DNA of 64,000 bases from assembly GCA_052169395.1 (NCBI GenBank), contig JBQNCN010000002.1:62001-126000 (forward strand). The letters run 5' to 3'. This document shows, piece by piece, positions 26,629 through 35,363 of this stretch. The stretch is from Fimenecus sp052169395. Lineage in GTDB: Bacteria > Bacillota > Clostridia > Oscillospirales > Acutalibacteraceae. The notes under the pieces were generated by a model. The model made no database searches and was not told where the DNA came from. It saw only the letters and a list, made by a program, of their open reading frames with translations. The translations under genes and the position numbers were made by a program. Numbering within the stretch: position 1 is the first letter of the stretch; each line of letters opens with the position of its first letter.

Positions 26629-27729
26629 TTATATATCTTCCAAAAGCTCGGCTATCACGGAATTTGACAGTAAAAACCCTTTGGAAGTAAGAGATATTTT
26701 TTTACCGTCCGTAACAACAAGGTCTTTTTCGGAAAGTTCCGCCGCTCTGCGCATTAAAGATTTTGGAATTTCAAAGCCGAATCGACTTTTCGTGTCGCTC
26801 TCCTTAAGACCTTCAACAAGCCGCAGGCGCAGCATTGCATATTCCGCAAAATCACCGCCGAATCCCTCATCTTCAAAGGGTTCATCGTTAATATAGGAAT
26901 TTATATCTTCTTTAAAATAAAATCTTTTTCCATCAATAAACGAATGCGCTGAAGGTCCAAGTCCAAGGTATTGTTCGCCGTTCCAATAGATAATATTATG
27001 ACTTGAAAAGGCATTATCACGGCAGAAATTTGAAATTTCATATTGAGAAAAACCGTTTTTTGTTAAAAAATCAACCATAAAAAGATATAGCTCCGCCGTT
27101 TTTTCATCATCGGGCAAATCAAGTTTGTTCTGATTTTTATAATAAAACGTACCCTCACAAAGCTCTAAAATATAACATGATATATGGTTTATGGGAAGAG
27201 AGCAGGCAAATTGCATCGTTTCGGCAAGAGTTTCTCTTGTTTGCATAGGTACTCCAAGCATAATATCAAGAGAAATGTTTGAAAATCCATATTTTTTCGC
27301 ATTAAATACGGCGTTTTTTACAAGCTCATATCCGCCGAAGCGACCAAGTTTTTTTCTTTCACTCGTAACCGCCGACTGAAGTCCCAAAGAAAGTCTGTTT
27401 GCACCTGCTGAGGATATTTCATTCAAAAAACTGTCGGTACAGGTTTTAGGATTTGCTTCAACGGTAATTTCACCGTTTATCAAAAAGGCCTCTCTTGCGG
27501 CATTTATGATTTTATAAAGCTCTCCTCTCGGCATTGCGGAGGGTGTTCCGCCGCCTATATAAAGTGTTTTTGCCTTGCGTTTAAGCTTTTTTGACCATTT
27601 ATAAATATCATTTTGCAGCTTTTCCGAATATTCAAAAGCCGCTTTTTCTGAAAAATGTTCTTTATAAAAGGCACAATACGGGCAAAAGGAACTGCAAAAG
27701 GGAATATGAAGATAAAGTCCGATATCCAT
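26629..27729 (-). CDS. hemW: radical SAM heme chaperone HemW-like protein
   Basis: 366 residues starting MDIGLYLHIPFCSSFCPYCAF, with the radical-SAM cluster C12-x3-C16-x2-C19 and the GGGTPSA motif of the HemN/HemW family. The CxxxCxxC arrangement without a further adjacent Cys, and the length near 370, fit HemW (heme chaperone) and not coproporphyrinogen dehydrogenase HemN. Such genes commonly sit beside lepA in Firmicutes; here lepA is three genes upstream on the same strand. ATG 27729 follows GGAGGGG. Confidence 0.88.
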   Translation of the reverse strand: MDIGLYLHIPFCSSFCPYCAFYKEHFSEKAAFEYSEKLQNDIYKWSKKLKRKAKTLYIGGGTPSAMPRGELYKIINAAREAFLINGEITVEANPKTCTDSFLNEISSAGANRLSLGLQSAVTSERKKLGRFGGYELVKNAVFNAKKYGFSNISLDIMLGVPMQTRETLAETMQFACSLPINHISCYILELCEGTFYYKNQNKLDLPDDEKTAELYLFMVDFLTKNGFSQYEISNFCRDNAFSSHNIIYWNGEQYLGLGPSAHSFIDGKRFYFKEDINSYINDEPFEDEGFGGDFAEYAMLRLRLVEGLKESDTKSRFGFEIPKSLMRRAAELSEKDLVVTDGKKISLTSKGFLLSNSVIAELLEDI

Positions 27730-27763
27730 ATTCCCCTCCGCTATAATTAATTTGTAAAATAAA

Positions 27764-28669
27764 TCATTTTTTATAAGTTTCGGAATTTTTACATTGTAAA
27801 AATTCCGCTATATCAGAAAGTTTTGCACTTGCGACATGCCGTCCCGCATCATAAGCCGCCTGAATCTTTTTAGGATTCTTTTCCGTGTCCTTCATATCAA
27901 GCTCGATTTTCGGTGCTATTACAAGGCAATTTCCGTCTTTTTTGCACTTTTCTATATAATCAAGCTGTTCATTATAAACTCTTGAAAGATTTTTAAGTGC
28001 GTAGGCAACACCCGGATATTTAGAACGATATGTACGCTCCACAAGCTTTAAAAGAAAGGGATTGAACGGTTCCTTACGGTAGCTTTCAGGTTTTGTCCTC
28101 ACGATAACAATTCTATTGTAGCCAAGATTCCGCATAAACTTCAGCGGAATCGGATCGGACATTCCTCCATCAAGGTATTTTCTACCGTCAAGCCTTACGG
28201 GATAAGAAATTATCGGCATTGAAGCGGAAGCACGCATCCACTTTAAATCATAGAGATCTCCGTTTTCAAGCTTTTTATAAAAAGGCTTACCGTTAACAAC
28301 ATCGGTTACAACCGTATAAAACTCCATAGGATTTTCACGAAAAGTTTTTTCATCCCAAAGGTCAAAATAATATGGCAGCAACTTATAGGAAAAATCCACT
28401 CCGAAGAAATTTCCCGTGTGCAGAAGAGAATAAACCCCGAAAAAACGTTTATCCTTACAATAGGCTTTAGTAAAACGAACGGCTCTGCCTATCTGTTTGG
28501 ACTTTATATTGCAGCCGAACGCCGCACCTGCAGAAACACCTGCGGCACCGTCAAAATCAATGCCGTTTTCCATAAGCACATCTATAACACCGGCCGTAAA
28601 CATACCGCGTATTGCACCGCCCTCCATAATTATTCCGGTTTTAATTTCATCGTTTTTTATTTTCATCAT
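27764..28669 (-). CDS. patatin-like phospholipase family protein
   Basis: A 301-residue cytoplasmic serine hydrolase with a Ser-Asp dyad: oxyanion motif GGAIRGMFTAG, nucleophile elbow GVSAG, and catalytic Asp in the LDGGMSDPIP block. It resembles the RssA/YjjU group of predicted phospholipases; the substrate is unknown. The two-Met start (28669/28666) lies inside the 3' end of rarA, a 23-nt overlap that indicates translational coupling. It ends 34 bp before hemW. Confidence 0.85.
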   Translation of the reverse strand: MMKIKNDEIKTGIIMEGGAIRGMFTAGVIDVLMENGIDFDGAAGVSAGAAFGCNIKSKQIGRAVRFTKAYCKDKRFFGVYSLLHTGNFFGVDFSYKLLPYYFDLWDEKTFRENPMEFYTVVTDVVNGKPFYKKLENGDLYDLKWMRASASMPIISYPVRLDGRKYLDGGMSDPIPLKFMRNLGYNRIVIVRTKPESYRKEPFNPFLLKLVERTYRSKYPGVAYALKNLSRVYNEQLDYIEKCKKDGNCLVIAPKIELDMKDTEKNPKKIQAAYDAGRHVASAKLSDIAEFLQCKNSETYKK

Positions 28670-29927
28670 TCTTTATTTTATCCCAATAAGCCTTGGCGGC
28701 AAGCTCGGCTTTGTTGTCACCGAATAAATAATATTTTTTATTTTTCAATTCATCAGGCAAATACTGCTGATGAACAAAATGATTTTTAAAATCATGCGGA
28801 TAAAGATAAAACTGCCCTTTATTATTGTTATCTTCTCCGTCAAAATGTTTATTTTGAAGATTTCTCGGAATTCTTCCGTATTTTCCGCTTTCAATATCCG
28901 CCATCGCCTCGTTTATTGCAATATATGCCGAATTTGACTTCGGTGCCGTTGCAATAAGAATCACAGCATCTGCAAGCGGTATTCTCGCCTCGGGAAGCCC
29001 CACCATAAGTGCACTGTCAACACAGGCTTTCACAATAGGAATTATCTGCGGATAGGAAAGTCCCACATCCTCACAGGCACAGACAAGTATTCTGCGACAT
29101 GCCGACGGCAAATCACCGCCCTCAAGAAGTCTTGCAAGATAATGTACGGCGGCGTCGGGATCGGAGCCTCGAAGGCTTTTTTGCAAGGCACTCATAACAT
29201 CATAATTTTCATCGCCCTTTTTATCAAAGCGAAAAGAATTATTCCTTGTGAGTTCACGCACCGTTTCTTCACATATTTTAACCTTTCCGTCTTCCGATTT
29301 TTCAGCATAAAAAGAAAGTTCCGTAAAATTAAGAGCCTTTCTAACATCGCCGCCTGAGCTTTCTGCAATTATATCAACAACTTTTTCATCAGAAATTATC
29401 TCGACTCCGTTTTCTTTTTCCAATACCTCAAAGCCCCTTTTGATTGCGGGAACAATTTCGGAAGATGTAAGGCTTTTAAATTCAAATACCGTACATCTTG
29501 AAAGAAGTGCCGAATACACATAAAAATACGGATTTTCAGTGGTTGAGGCGATAAGCGTTATATCTCCGCATTCAATATACTGCAAAAGACTCTGCTGCTG
29601 CTTTTTATTAAAATACTGAATTTCATCAAGATACAGCAAAATTCCGTTCGGTGCAGCCATTGTGTCAAGTTCCGATATAATATCTTTGATATCACCGGTG
29701 CCTGCTGAAGTTCCGTTAAGCTTTCTCAGTGTTCGATTCGTTTTTTTTGCAAGAATTTCTGCAAGAGTGGTTTTGCCTGTGCCTGACGGTCCGTAAAAAA
29801 TCATATTCGGCAGAACGCCGTTTTCTATTATTCGGCGCAAAGGCATATTTTCGGAGAGCAGCTGCCTTTGACCAAAAACCTGATCGATATTGTCGGGACG
29901 TATTCTGTTTGCCAACGGTGAATTCAT
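28647..29927 (-). CDS. rarA: replication-associated recombination protein A (MgsA/RarA AAA+ ATPase)
   Basis: 426 residues related to clamp-loader ATPases; acts at stalled replication forks. N-terminal RPDNIDQVFGQ, Walker A GPSGTGKTTL, Walker B ILLYLDEIQYF, sensor-1 TENPYF and the C-terminal MgsA tetramer domain with PKSNSAYIAI and YLPDELK are all present. ATG 29927 has a moderate CAGG site. It begins 58 bp after lepA ends and overlaps the patatin gene. Full length. Confidence 0.93.
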   Translation of the reverse strand: MNSPLANRIRPDNIDQVFGQRQLLSENMPLRRIIENGVLPNMIFYGPSGTGKTTLAEILAKKTNRTLRKLNGTSAGTGDIKDIISELDTMAAPNGILLYLDEIQYFNKKQQQSLLQYIECGDITLIASTTENPYFYVYSALLSRCTVFEFKSLTSSEIVPAIKRGFEVLEKENGVEIISDEKVVDIIAESSGGDVRKALNFTELSFYAEKSEDGKVKICEETVRELTRNNSFRFDKKGDENYDVMSALQKSLRGSDPDAAVHYLARLLEGGDLPSACRRILVCACEDVGLSYPQIIPIVKACVDSALMVGLPEARIPLADAVILIATAPKSNSAYIAINEAMADIESGKYGRIPRNLQNKHFDGEDNNNKGQFYLYPHDFKNHFVHQQYLPDELKNKKYYLFGDNKAELAAKAYWDKIKNDENKKR

Positions 29928-29985
29928 ATTTTACCTGTTCTTATAATTCAATAATAAATGGGTTTTGTCCCATATTCAATCGTAT

Positions 29986-31800
29986 TTATTCCTCGTTATC
30001 CGCTTTAAGAACTGCAAGGAATGCCTCTTTCGGAACCTCTACGGAGCCGAACTTACGCATCTTCTTTTTACCCTCTTTTTGCTTTTCAAGCAGCTTTTTC
30101 TTTCGTGAAATATCTCCGCCATAGCACTTTGCAAGAACATCCTTCCTCATAGCCTTTACTGTTTCACGGGCAATTATCCTGCCGCCTGCAGCCACCTGAA
30201 CGGGAATTTCAAACATCTGACGCGGAATGTTATCTTTCAGCTTAACCGCTATTTTACGGGCTCTGCTCTGTGAATTACTTTCATGAACAATAAATGAAAG
30301 TGCATCGATTTTATCGCCGTTTAAAAGCACATCAAGCTTCTGAAGAGTGCTTTTTTGATAGCCGCAAAGCTCATAGTCATAGGACGCATAGCCCCTTGTG
30401 CTTGCCTTGAGCGTATCAAAAAAATCATAAATTATCTCATTAAGCGGCATAACATAACTCATATTTACCATTCGTTCGTCAAGATAATCCATACCCTTAT
30501 ATTCACCTCGGCGTTTGGTGCAAATATCCATTATCGTACCGACATAGTCCTTAGGTGAAATTATATGCACATCAGCCATGGGTTCCTCACAAAAGTCAAG
30601 CGTTGTGGGGTCAGGCCAATCTGCAGGATTTGAAATTTCGGAAACGGAGCCGTCCGTCCTGTGAATTCGATAAATTACCGACGGAACCGTATTTATAAGT
30701 TCCAAATCAAATTCTCTTTCAAGTCTTTCCGATATGACCTCCAGGTGAAGAAGTCCCAAAAATCCGCAACGGAAACCAAAACCCAACGCCGAAGATGTTT
30801 CGGGTTCAAAAGAAAGCGCCGCATCATTTAGAGTAAGTTTTTGAAGAGCCTCGGAAAGAGCCTCATAATCTGCCCCGTCAGCGGGATACATTCCGCAATA
30901 AACCATGGGATTTGCACGGCGGTATCCCTCAAGTGCCGTCTCGCAGGGCTTTTCCGCAAGAGTTATTGTGTCACCTACGCTTGCATCGGAAACGGTCTTG
31001 ATTGATGCAGTTATATAACCTACTTCACCTGAACGAAGTTCATCCCTTGCCTCATAGGTCTTTGCACGCATATAACCGATTTCAACGGTTTCATATTCCG
31101 CACCCGTTGCACAAAGTTTAATTCTGTCGCCTTTTTTCAGCAAACCGTCAACAATTCTTACAAAAACGATAACACCTTTATATGAATCATATATGGAATC
31201 AAAAATCAACGCACGCAACGGTTTTTCGTCATTATTCGGAGGAGCGGGTATATCCTGAACGATTTTTTCAAGCACCGCCCTGCAATTTATGCCTGTCTTG
31301 GCTGAAATTCTGGGCGCATCCATACCGGAAATTCCTATAACGTCTTCAATTTCTCTTGCTACTCTGTCGGGCTCTGCAGCGGGCAGATCGATTTTATTGA
31401 TAACGGGAACAAGCTCCAAATCCTGACCCAAAGCAAGATAAGTGTTGGCAAGAGTTTGTGCCTCAATTCCCTGAGAAGCATCCACTATAAGTACAGCTCC
31501 CTCACATGCCTGAAGAGAACGTGAGACCTCATAGCTGAAGTCCACATGACCGGGAGTGTCTATTAAATTGAAGTGGTAGGTGTTTCCGTCCTCCGCCTTA
31601 TAGTCAAGGCGCACGGCACGGAGCTTTATCGTAATTCCGTGTTCACGCTCAATATCCATATTATCCAAAAGCTGCTCACGCATTTCCCTTTGCGGAACAC
31701 TCTCGGTAAGCTCTAAAAGTCTGTCGGCAAGAGTTGATTTGCCGTGGTCTATATGAGCTATTATGCAAAAATTTCTTATTAAATCTTTTTTATTCGGCAT
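29986..31800 (-). CDS. lepA: elongation factor 4 (LepA), ribosome back-translocase
   Basis: 604-residue translational GTPase. G1 AHIDHGKSTL, G3 DTPGHVDF and G4 NKID are intact, followed by EF-G-like domains II, III and V and the LepA-specific C-terminal domain (ending near KKKMRKFGSVEVPKEAF). ATG 31800 follows AAGGA. It lies 9 bp downstream of mrnC in the obg-mrnC-lepA group. Confidence 0.97.
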   Translation of the reverse strand: MPNKKDLIRNFCIIAHIDHGKSTLADRLLELTESVPQREMREQLLDNMDIEREHGITIKLRAVRLDYKAEDGNTYHFNLIDTPGHVDFSYEVSRSLQACEGAVLIVDASQGIEAQTLANTYLALGQDLELVPVINKIDLPAAEPDRVAREIEDVIGISGMDAPRISAKTGINCRAVLEKIVQDIPAPPNNDEKPLRALIFDSIYDSYKGVIVFVRIVDGLLKKGDRIKLCATGAEYETVEIGYMRAKTYEARDELRSGEVGYITASIKTVSDASVGDTITLAEKPCETALEGYRRANPMVYCGMYPADGADYEALSEALQKLTLNDAALSFEPETSSALGFGFRCGFLGLLHLEVISERLEREFDLELINTVPSVIYRIHRTDGSVSEISNPADWPDPTTLDFCEEPMADVHIISPKDYVGTIMDICTKRRGEYKGMDYLDERMVNMSYVMPLNEIIYDFFDTLKASTRGYASYDYELCGYQKSTLQKLDVLLNGDKIDALSFIVHESNSQSRARKIAVKLKDNIPRQMFEIPVQVAAGGRIIARETVKAMRKDVLAKCYGGDISRKKKLLEKQKEGKKKMRKFGSVEVPKEAFLAVLKADNEE

Positions 31801-31809
31801 AGTTTATCC

Positions 31810-32205
31810 TTAATTTTCAAGTTTTTTCATATTATTTAAAATGATTGAAAAAAGTCTGTCAAGTCTTTCTTTCTCATCTGCAAGCTCCAGATACCCAAAA
31901 AGAGCCTCAAGAGCCGTTGCATTCTGATATTCCTCCGGAGTTCGGTTTTTAGGAATATGTGCAGGCTTTGAATTTCTTCCTCGGCGTACGATTTCTTTCT
32001 CAGTTTCTGAAAGTCCGTCATAAATAAACTCAAGCGCTTTGCTCTGAAAATCCGCACCAGCCATTTTACTTGAAAAATTGTGAAGTTCCTTAGGCTTTGC
32101 AAGATTTTTTTCCACTGCCGCACGCCGTACTCTTATCTCATACGCCACATCACCCACAAAGGCCAGCAAAAGAGTACCTTTAAGCCTTGCATCCTTATTT
32201 GTCAT
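31810..32205 (-). CDS. mrnC: Mini-ribonuclease III (23S rRNA maturation)
   Basis: 131 residues consisting of the RNase III catalytic domain alone, without the double-stranded-RNA-binding domain, which defines MrnC. It trims 23S rRNA ends in Firmicutes. The catalytic helices are visible as LAFVGDVAYEIRVR (Asp) and ATALEALFGYLEL (Glu). The start ATG overlaps the obg stop by 4 bp. Usually mrnC lies by cysS; here it is between obg and lepA. Confidence 0.9.
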   Translation of the reverse strand: MTNKDARLKGTLLLAFVGDVAYEIRVRRAAVEKNLAKPKELHNFSSKMAGADFQSKALEFIYDGLSETEKEIVRRGRNSKPAHIPKNRTPEEYQNATALEALFGYLELADEKERLDRLFSIILNNMKKLEN

Positions 32206-33476
32206 GGCAGATAATCGAATTCATCGCCATCAATTACGATTACATCGCCCTCCGTACAACCGGCTTTTTCAAGTGCTTCATATACGCCTGCTCCTCGGAG
32301 CGACCTTTCAAAATAATTAAGCTGATCCGGCTCATTGGGATTTGTGATGTGCATAAGACTGTTTATCCAATCCGCCTCCACCGCAAATCTTCCGTCAGGC
32401 AGCTTTATTATTTCAAAACCCTTTTCACGATGTTTTTCATTTAGAATTTCCTCAGGCAGCTCCTCTTTTTCATATACAACGGGCTTAGGAAGTTTTGAAA
32501 CAAGTTCCGCAGTTTTATTCATAAGCTCCCCCGTTCCGTGAAGTATGGGTGCTGAAAGCTCAAAATACATATAACCCTTATCCTCAATATATTTTTTAAA
32601 CGCCTGTGCCTTTTCAGCCTCCGCAAGATCAAGCTTGTTGCCCGCCACAAGCATCGGTTTTTTTAAAAGCTCGGGATCGTGTTTTGCAAGCTCTCTGTTT
32701 ATCTTTTCAAAATCCTCCTCGGGTTCTCTGCCTTCACTGCCCGATACATCAACAACATGAATAAGCATTCGGCAGCGCTCGATATGTCTTAAAAATTCAT
32801 CTCCAAGTCCAAGACCCTCGGATGCTCCTTCAATAAGTCCCGGAATATCGGCAATCACAAAAGAAAATTCCGCTACCGAAACAACTCCCAGAACAGGTGA
32901 AAGCGTTGTAAAATGATAGTTTGCAATATTGGGCTTTGCATCTGAAACCACCGACAAAAGCGTGGATTTTCCGACATTGGGAAAGCCGATAAGTCCGACA
33001 TCGGCAATGAGCTTCAGTTCCAAAATTACAGTCCACTCCTCTCCCTTTTCACCCGGCTTTGCAAAACGGGGTGTCTGACGCACGCTGCTTTTAAAATGAA
33101 CGTTGCCGAAACCGCCGTTTCCGCCTTTTGCGGCAACAAACGGCGTGTCATTGCTCATATCAGCCATAACGGCACCGCTCCGCTTTTCTCTTATAACGGT
33201 TCCTACGGGCACAAAGATAATCAAATCTTCGCCCTTTTTACCATACTGATTTCTTCCTCTGCCGTCTTCCCCGTTCTGTGCCTTATATTTAGTCTTATAT
33301 TTAAAATCGGCAAGAGTTGTAAGGTTTTTTGCAGTCTTGAAAATTATTGAGCCGCCCGCTCCGCCGTCGCCGCCGTCGGGACCTCCCGATGCAACATATT
33401 TTTCACGATGAAAGGCTACGGCTCCGTTTCCGCCGTTTCCCGCCTTTATATAAATTTCCGCTTTATCAACGAACAT
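32202..33476 (-). CDS. obg: GTPase Obg/CgtA
   Basis: 424-residue ribosome-assembly GTPase. The glycine-rich OBG domain is at 1-158, the G domain follows with GFPNVGKSTL (G1), DIPGLIEGA (G3) and NKLD (G4), and the C-terminal OCT domain (about 345-424) is typical of Gram-positive Obg. ATG 33476 has GAGGT upstream. First gene of the obg-mrnC-lepA group, divergent from the SOS-regulated gene. Confidence 0.97.
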   Translation of the reverse strand: MFVDKAEIYIKAGNGGNGAVAFHREKYVASGGPDGGDGGAGGSIIFKTAKNLTTLADFKYKTKYKAQNGEDGRGRNQYGKKGEDLIIFVPVGTVIREKRSGAVMADMSNDTPFVAAKGGNGGFGNVHFKSSVRQTPRFAKPGEKGEEWTVILELKLIADVGLIGFPNVGKSTLLSVVSDAKPNIANYHFTTLSPVLGVVSVAEFSFVIADIPGLIEGASEGLGLGDEFLRHIERCRMLIHVVDVSGSEGREPEEDFEKINRELAKHDPELLKKPMLVAGNKLDLAEAEKAQAFKKYIEDKGYMYFELSAPILHGTGELMNKTAELVSKLPKPVVYEKEELPEEILNEKHREKGFEIIKLPDGRFAVEADWINSLMHITNPNEPDQLNYFERSLRGAGVYEALEKAGCTEGDVIVIDGDEFDYLP

Positions 33477-33605
33477 ATTTTACCTCATTCTTTAAATCAA
33501 TAAATTTTAACATAACAACATATAAAAAACAAAATCAAAGACATACAAAAAAAATGATTTTTTAATCTATTTTTTGTATTAAACAATATATAGTGTTGAA
33601 TTTAG

Positions 33606-33634
33606 TTGACAAACACAATATATAGGTTTATACT
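33606..33634 (+). promoter_or_regulatory. second consensus promoter upstream of the SOS gene
   Basis: TTGACA (33606-33611), 17-nt spacer, TATACT (33629-33634), pointing right. AGGTT and AACCT half-sites (near 33625 and 33642) flank the -10. It lies 76 bp upstream of the LexA-controlled promoter and could give a longer transcript of the same gene or a short RNA. Confidence 0.5.
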
Positions 33635-33681
33635 GCTCATAACCTCAAAAATAAAAAATATTTATTTTTGTAAAAAAACAT

Positions 33682-33735
33682 TTGACAAACAAATGTTCGA
33701 TTGATATAATACAGATGCTCAAGAACAAATGTTCG
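33682..33735 (+). promoter_or_regulatory. SOS promoter with two LexA boxes
   Basis: A consensus promoter: TTGACA (33682-33687), 17-nt spacer, TATAAT (33705-33710). Box 1 CAAAC-AAAT-GTTCG (33686-33699) fills the spacer, and box 2 AGAAC-AAAT-GTTCG (33722-33735) lies between the start site and the ribosome binding site. Each differs from CGAAC-N4-GTTCG, the Gram-positive LexA consensus, at one position. Centres are 36 bp apart. Tight repression with strong induction after DNA damage is predicted. Confidence 0.85.
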
Positions 33736-33750
33736 ATAAGGAGGAGCCTG

Positions 33751-34002
33751 ATGACTTACTTACATGCGGCGCTTATTACAGCCCTAAGCTTTTTGCTTAT
33801 TACGGGAATTTTTATAATGCTTATAAACGAAGAAAAAATTATCGCCTTTGAAGATAAAATGTTTCGCTTTATAAAATTTCTTATTGCTGACAGAAAGCGT
33901 GAAAAAGAATATGCAAGAATCAGAGAAACCAGAGATTTTAAGCTTGTTGAGGTTGATAAACCGAAAAAGCGTTTTGATGACGGCGCAAAGAGAACCGCTT
34001 AA
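33751..34002 (+). CDS. SOS-controlled small single-span membrane protein, unknown (83 aa)
   Basis: 83 residues: a short N-terminus, one hydrophobic span (about 4-24, LHAALITALSFLLITGIFIML), then about 58 charged, basic, probably helical residues ending KKRFDDGAKRTA. The start is ATG 33751 because AAGGAGGAG lies 5 nt upstream and follows LexA box 2; earlier in-frame ATGs overlap the promoter. No family is recognised and there is no LysM domain, so it is not YneA itself. Small membrane proteins under LexA control that block division are known in other bacteria (YneA, SidA, DivS, ChiZ); by analogy this is a candidate division inhibitor. A monocistronic unit with its own terminator. Confidence 0.8.
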   Translation: MTYLHAALITALSFLLITGIFIMLINEEKIIAFEDKMFRFIKFLIADRKREKEYARIRETRDFKLVEVDKPKKRFDDGAKRTA

Positions 34003-34046
34003 AACGGCATAAAACTGATAATTACGCCCCTGTAATTATATCTTTT

Positions 34047-34075
34047 AAAGCAGCGATTTTTTCGCTGCTTTAATT
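34047..34075 (+). terminator. terminator of the SOS gene
   Basis: AAAGCAGCGA (34047-34056), 5-T loop, TCGCTGCTTT (34062-34071), followed by AATTTT. Lies 45 bp after the stop. The region 34003-34283 otherwise shows only a short TAATTAC/GTAATTA inverted repeat near 34019-34038. Confidence 0.7.
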
Positions 34076-34283
34076 TTATATTCGTCTATATAATCCCGCT
34101 ATCGCAAGCCTCACCTATAACCCATAAAAAATTAACCGTCATATTTGTATATATCGCCTATAATTTTATACAATTTGGATAATCCATGTATTGATTATTG
34201 TTTAATGTGTAAATAGCTTTTCAAAAAAAAGGTGTATAATAATAATTGACAAGTATTTATCAAAACAAAAATGAGGTGTTATT

Positions 34284-34781
34284 TTGAAGAATAAAAAAAT
34301 CAAAACAGGCGTGCATGATCACGGGCTTAATTTTCTGGTTTTTGCAGCAACCGTATTTCTTGTTTTTACGATTATCCATTTTTTGCCCAATATATTAAGA
34401 AAAGAAATTCGTGAGGTGGAAATGAGCGGCGGCGATCTTGTAAATTCCGATTACAGTGTCACGCAAACCAAAGGGATTTCAAACGATAACAGCGGCTACG
34501 CAAGGCTTATAAAGCCTACGGATATGCCGTCATCATTTGCGCTCAATGAAACACGCTTCGGTCACAATTACGGTAATATTGCGGGTGAATATTTCAGAGA
34601 AACTCTTTTGGATAATAAAATAACCTGCAAGGTGATAAAAAATACACATAACTGCTATGTATATACCATCAGCGGAGAAAAAACTCCCGATGTGGTGTGG
34701 ACCGTGGTTGTCGGTGTTGACGGCGGTACAAACAGCCAAAGCTGCTTTGTAATTAAGGAGGGTAAATACAATGGAAAATAA
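34284..34781 (+). CDS. membrane-anchored protein, unknown function (165 aa)
   Basis: A short basic cytoplasmic tail, one membrane span (about 15-37, NFLVFAATVFLVFTIIHFLP) and an extracellular domain of about 125 residues with two Cys (C124 and C132 region: ITCKVIKNTHNCYVYTI) and a further Cys near the end. The start is a TTG at 34284 with GAGGTG upstream. Overlaps the next gene by 11 bp, so the two are co-translated. No family recognised. Confidence 0.65.
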   Translation: MKNKKIKTGVHDHGLNFLVFAATVFLVFTIIHFLPNILRKEIREVEMSGGDLVNSDYSVTQTKGISNDNSGYARLIKPTDMPSSFALNETRFGHNYGNIAGEYFRETLLDNKITCKVIKNTHNCYVYTISGEKTPDVVWTVVVGVDGGTNSQSCFVIKEGKYNGK

Positions 34782-35250
34782 AAGCAAAAAGCTTATCCTT
34801 GCAGCCGTATCTGAAATTTTAATCGCCGTTTCACTGATAATATTTTTTAAACTGCCGTTTACAAAAGCGGTAAGCTGGAAAATGGAAGGCGGATATGCAA
34901 AAGCTGTAAACACGAGATATTCCACAAATTATTCAAAAGAGATAAACGCCGAGCTTGATAAAATCTATAATATGCCGCTTGGTGAAGCTATAAAAGCACA
35001 GGTTGCGGAAGAGGCGAAGGAAAAAAAGCAACCTAAGAAAACCGAAAGACCTGTTTATGAATATAAGGTTTTGTCCAATACCTCAAACTCCTCAATTTTG
35101 GAGGTAAAAAGAACCTGTATTGAAACGGACAGAACAAAACTCCGTGAGGACGGCTCTTTTGCTTCAAGAGTATATGAAAAAGACTGCTACCATCTGAATA
35201 TTTACATCGACAAAAACGGTCTTAAAACAACAATAGAAAAAATTTATTAA
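34771..35250 (+). CDS. membrane-anchored protein, unknown function (159 aa)
   Basis: One membrane span (about 6-30, LILAAVSEILIAVSLIIFF) followed by an extracellular domain with a Lys/Glu-rich helix (about 73-92) and a C-terminal beta-type region (YEYKVLSNTSNSSILEVK). Two Cys in the C-terminal part. ATG 34771 has AAGGAGG upstream within the preceding gene. Both genes share the inner-anchor, outer-domain plan, which suggests a pair of interacting proteins. No family recognised. Confidence 0.65.
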   Translation: MENKSKKLILAAVSEILIAVSLIIFFKLPFTKAVSWKMEGGYAKAVNTRYSTNYSKEINAELDKIYNMPLGEAIKAQVAEEAKEKKQPKKTERPVYEYKVLSNTSNSSILEVKRTCIETDRTKLREDGSFASRVYEKDCYHLNIYIDKNGLKTTIEKIY

Positions 35251-35274
35251 ACCGATTTTTAAAAATTTAAATTC

Positions 35275-35312
35275 AAAAGTGTTCTTGCGTTTAAAAACAA
35301 GAACACTTTTTA
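35275..35312. terminator. bidirectional terminator
   Basis: AAAAGTGTTCTTG (35275-35287), 10-nt loop, CAAGAACACTTTT (35298-35310). Shared by the plus-strand pair and the convergent decarboxylase gene. Confidence 0.8.
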
Positions 35313-35363
35313 TTTAACACCTGTCTTTATCGGCAAATTACAAAACCAATAAATAAATATGAT

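Noticed and set aside
28418..28789. 123-codon plus-strand ORF across the patatin/rarA junction
   Set aside because: Antisense to two well-supported overlapping genes; composition is that of a shadow frame.
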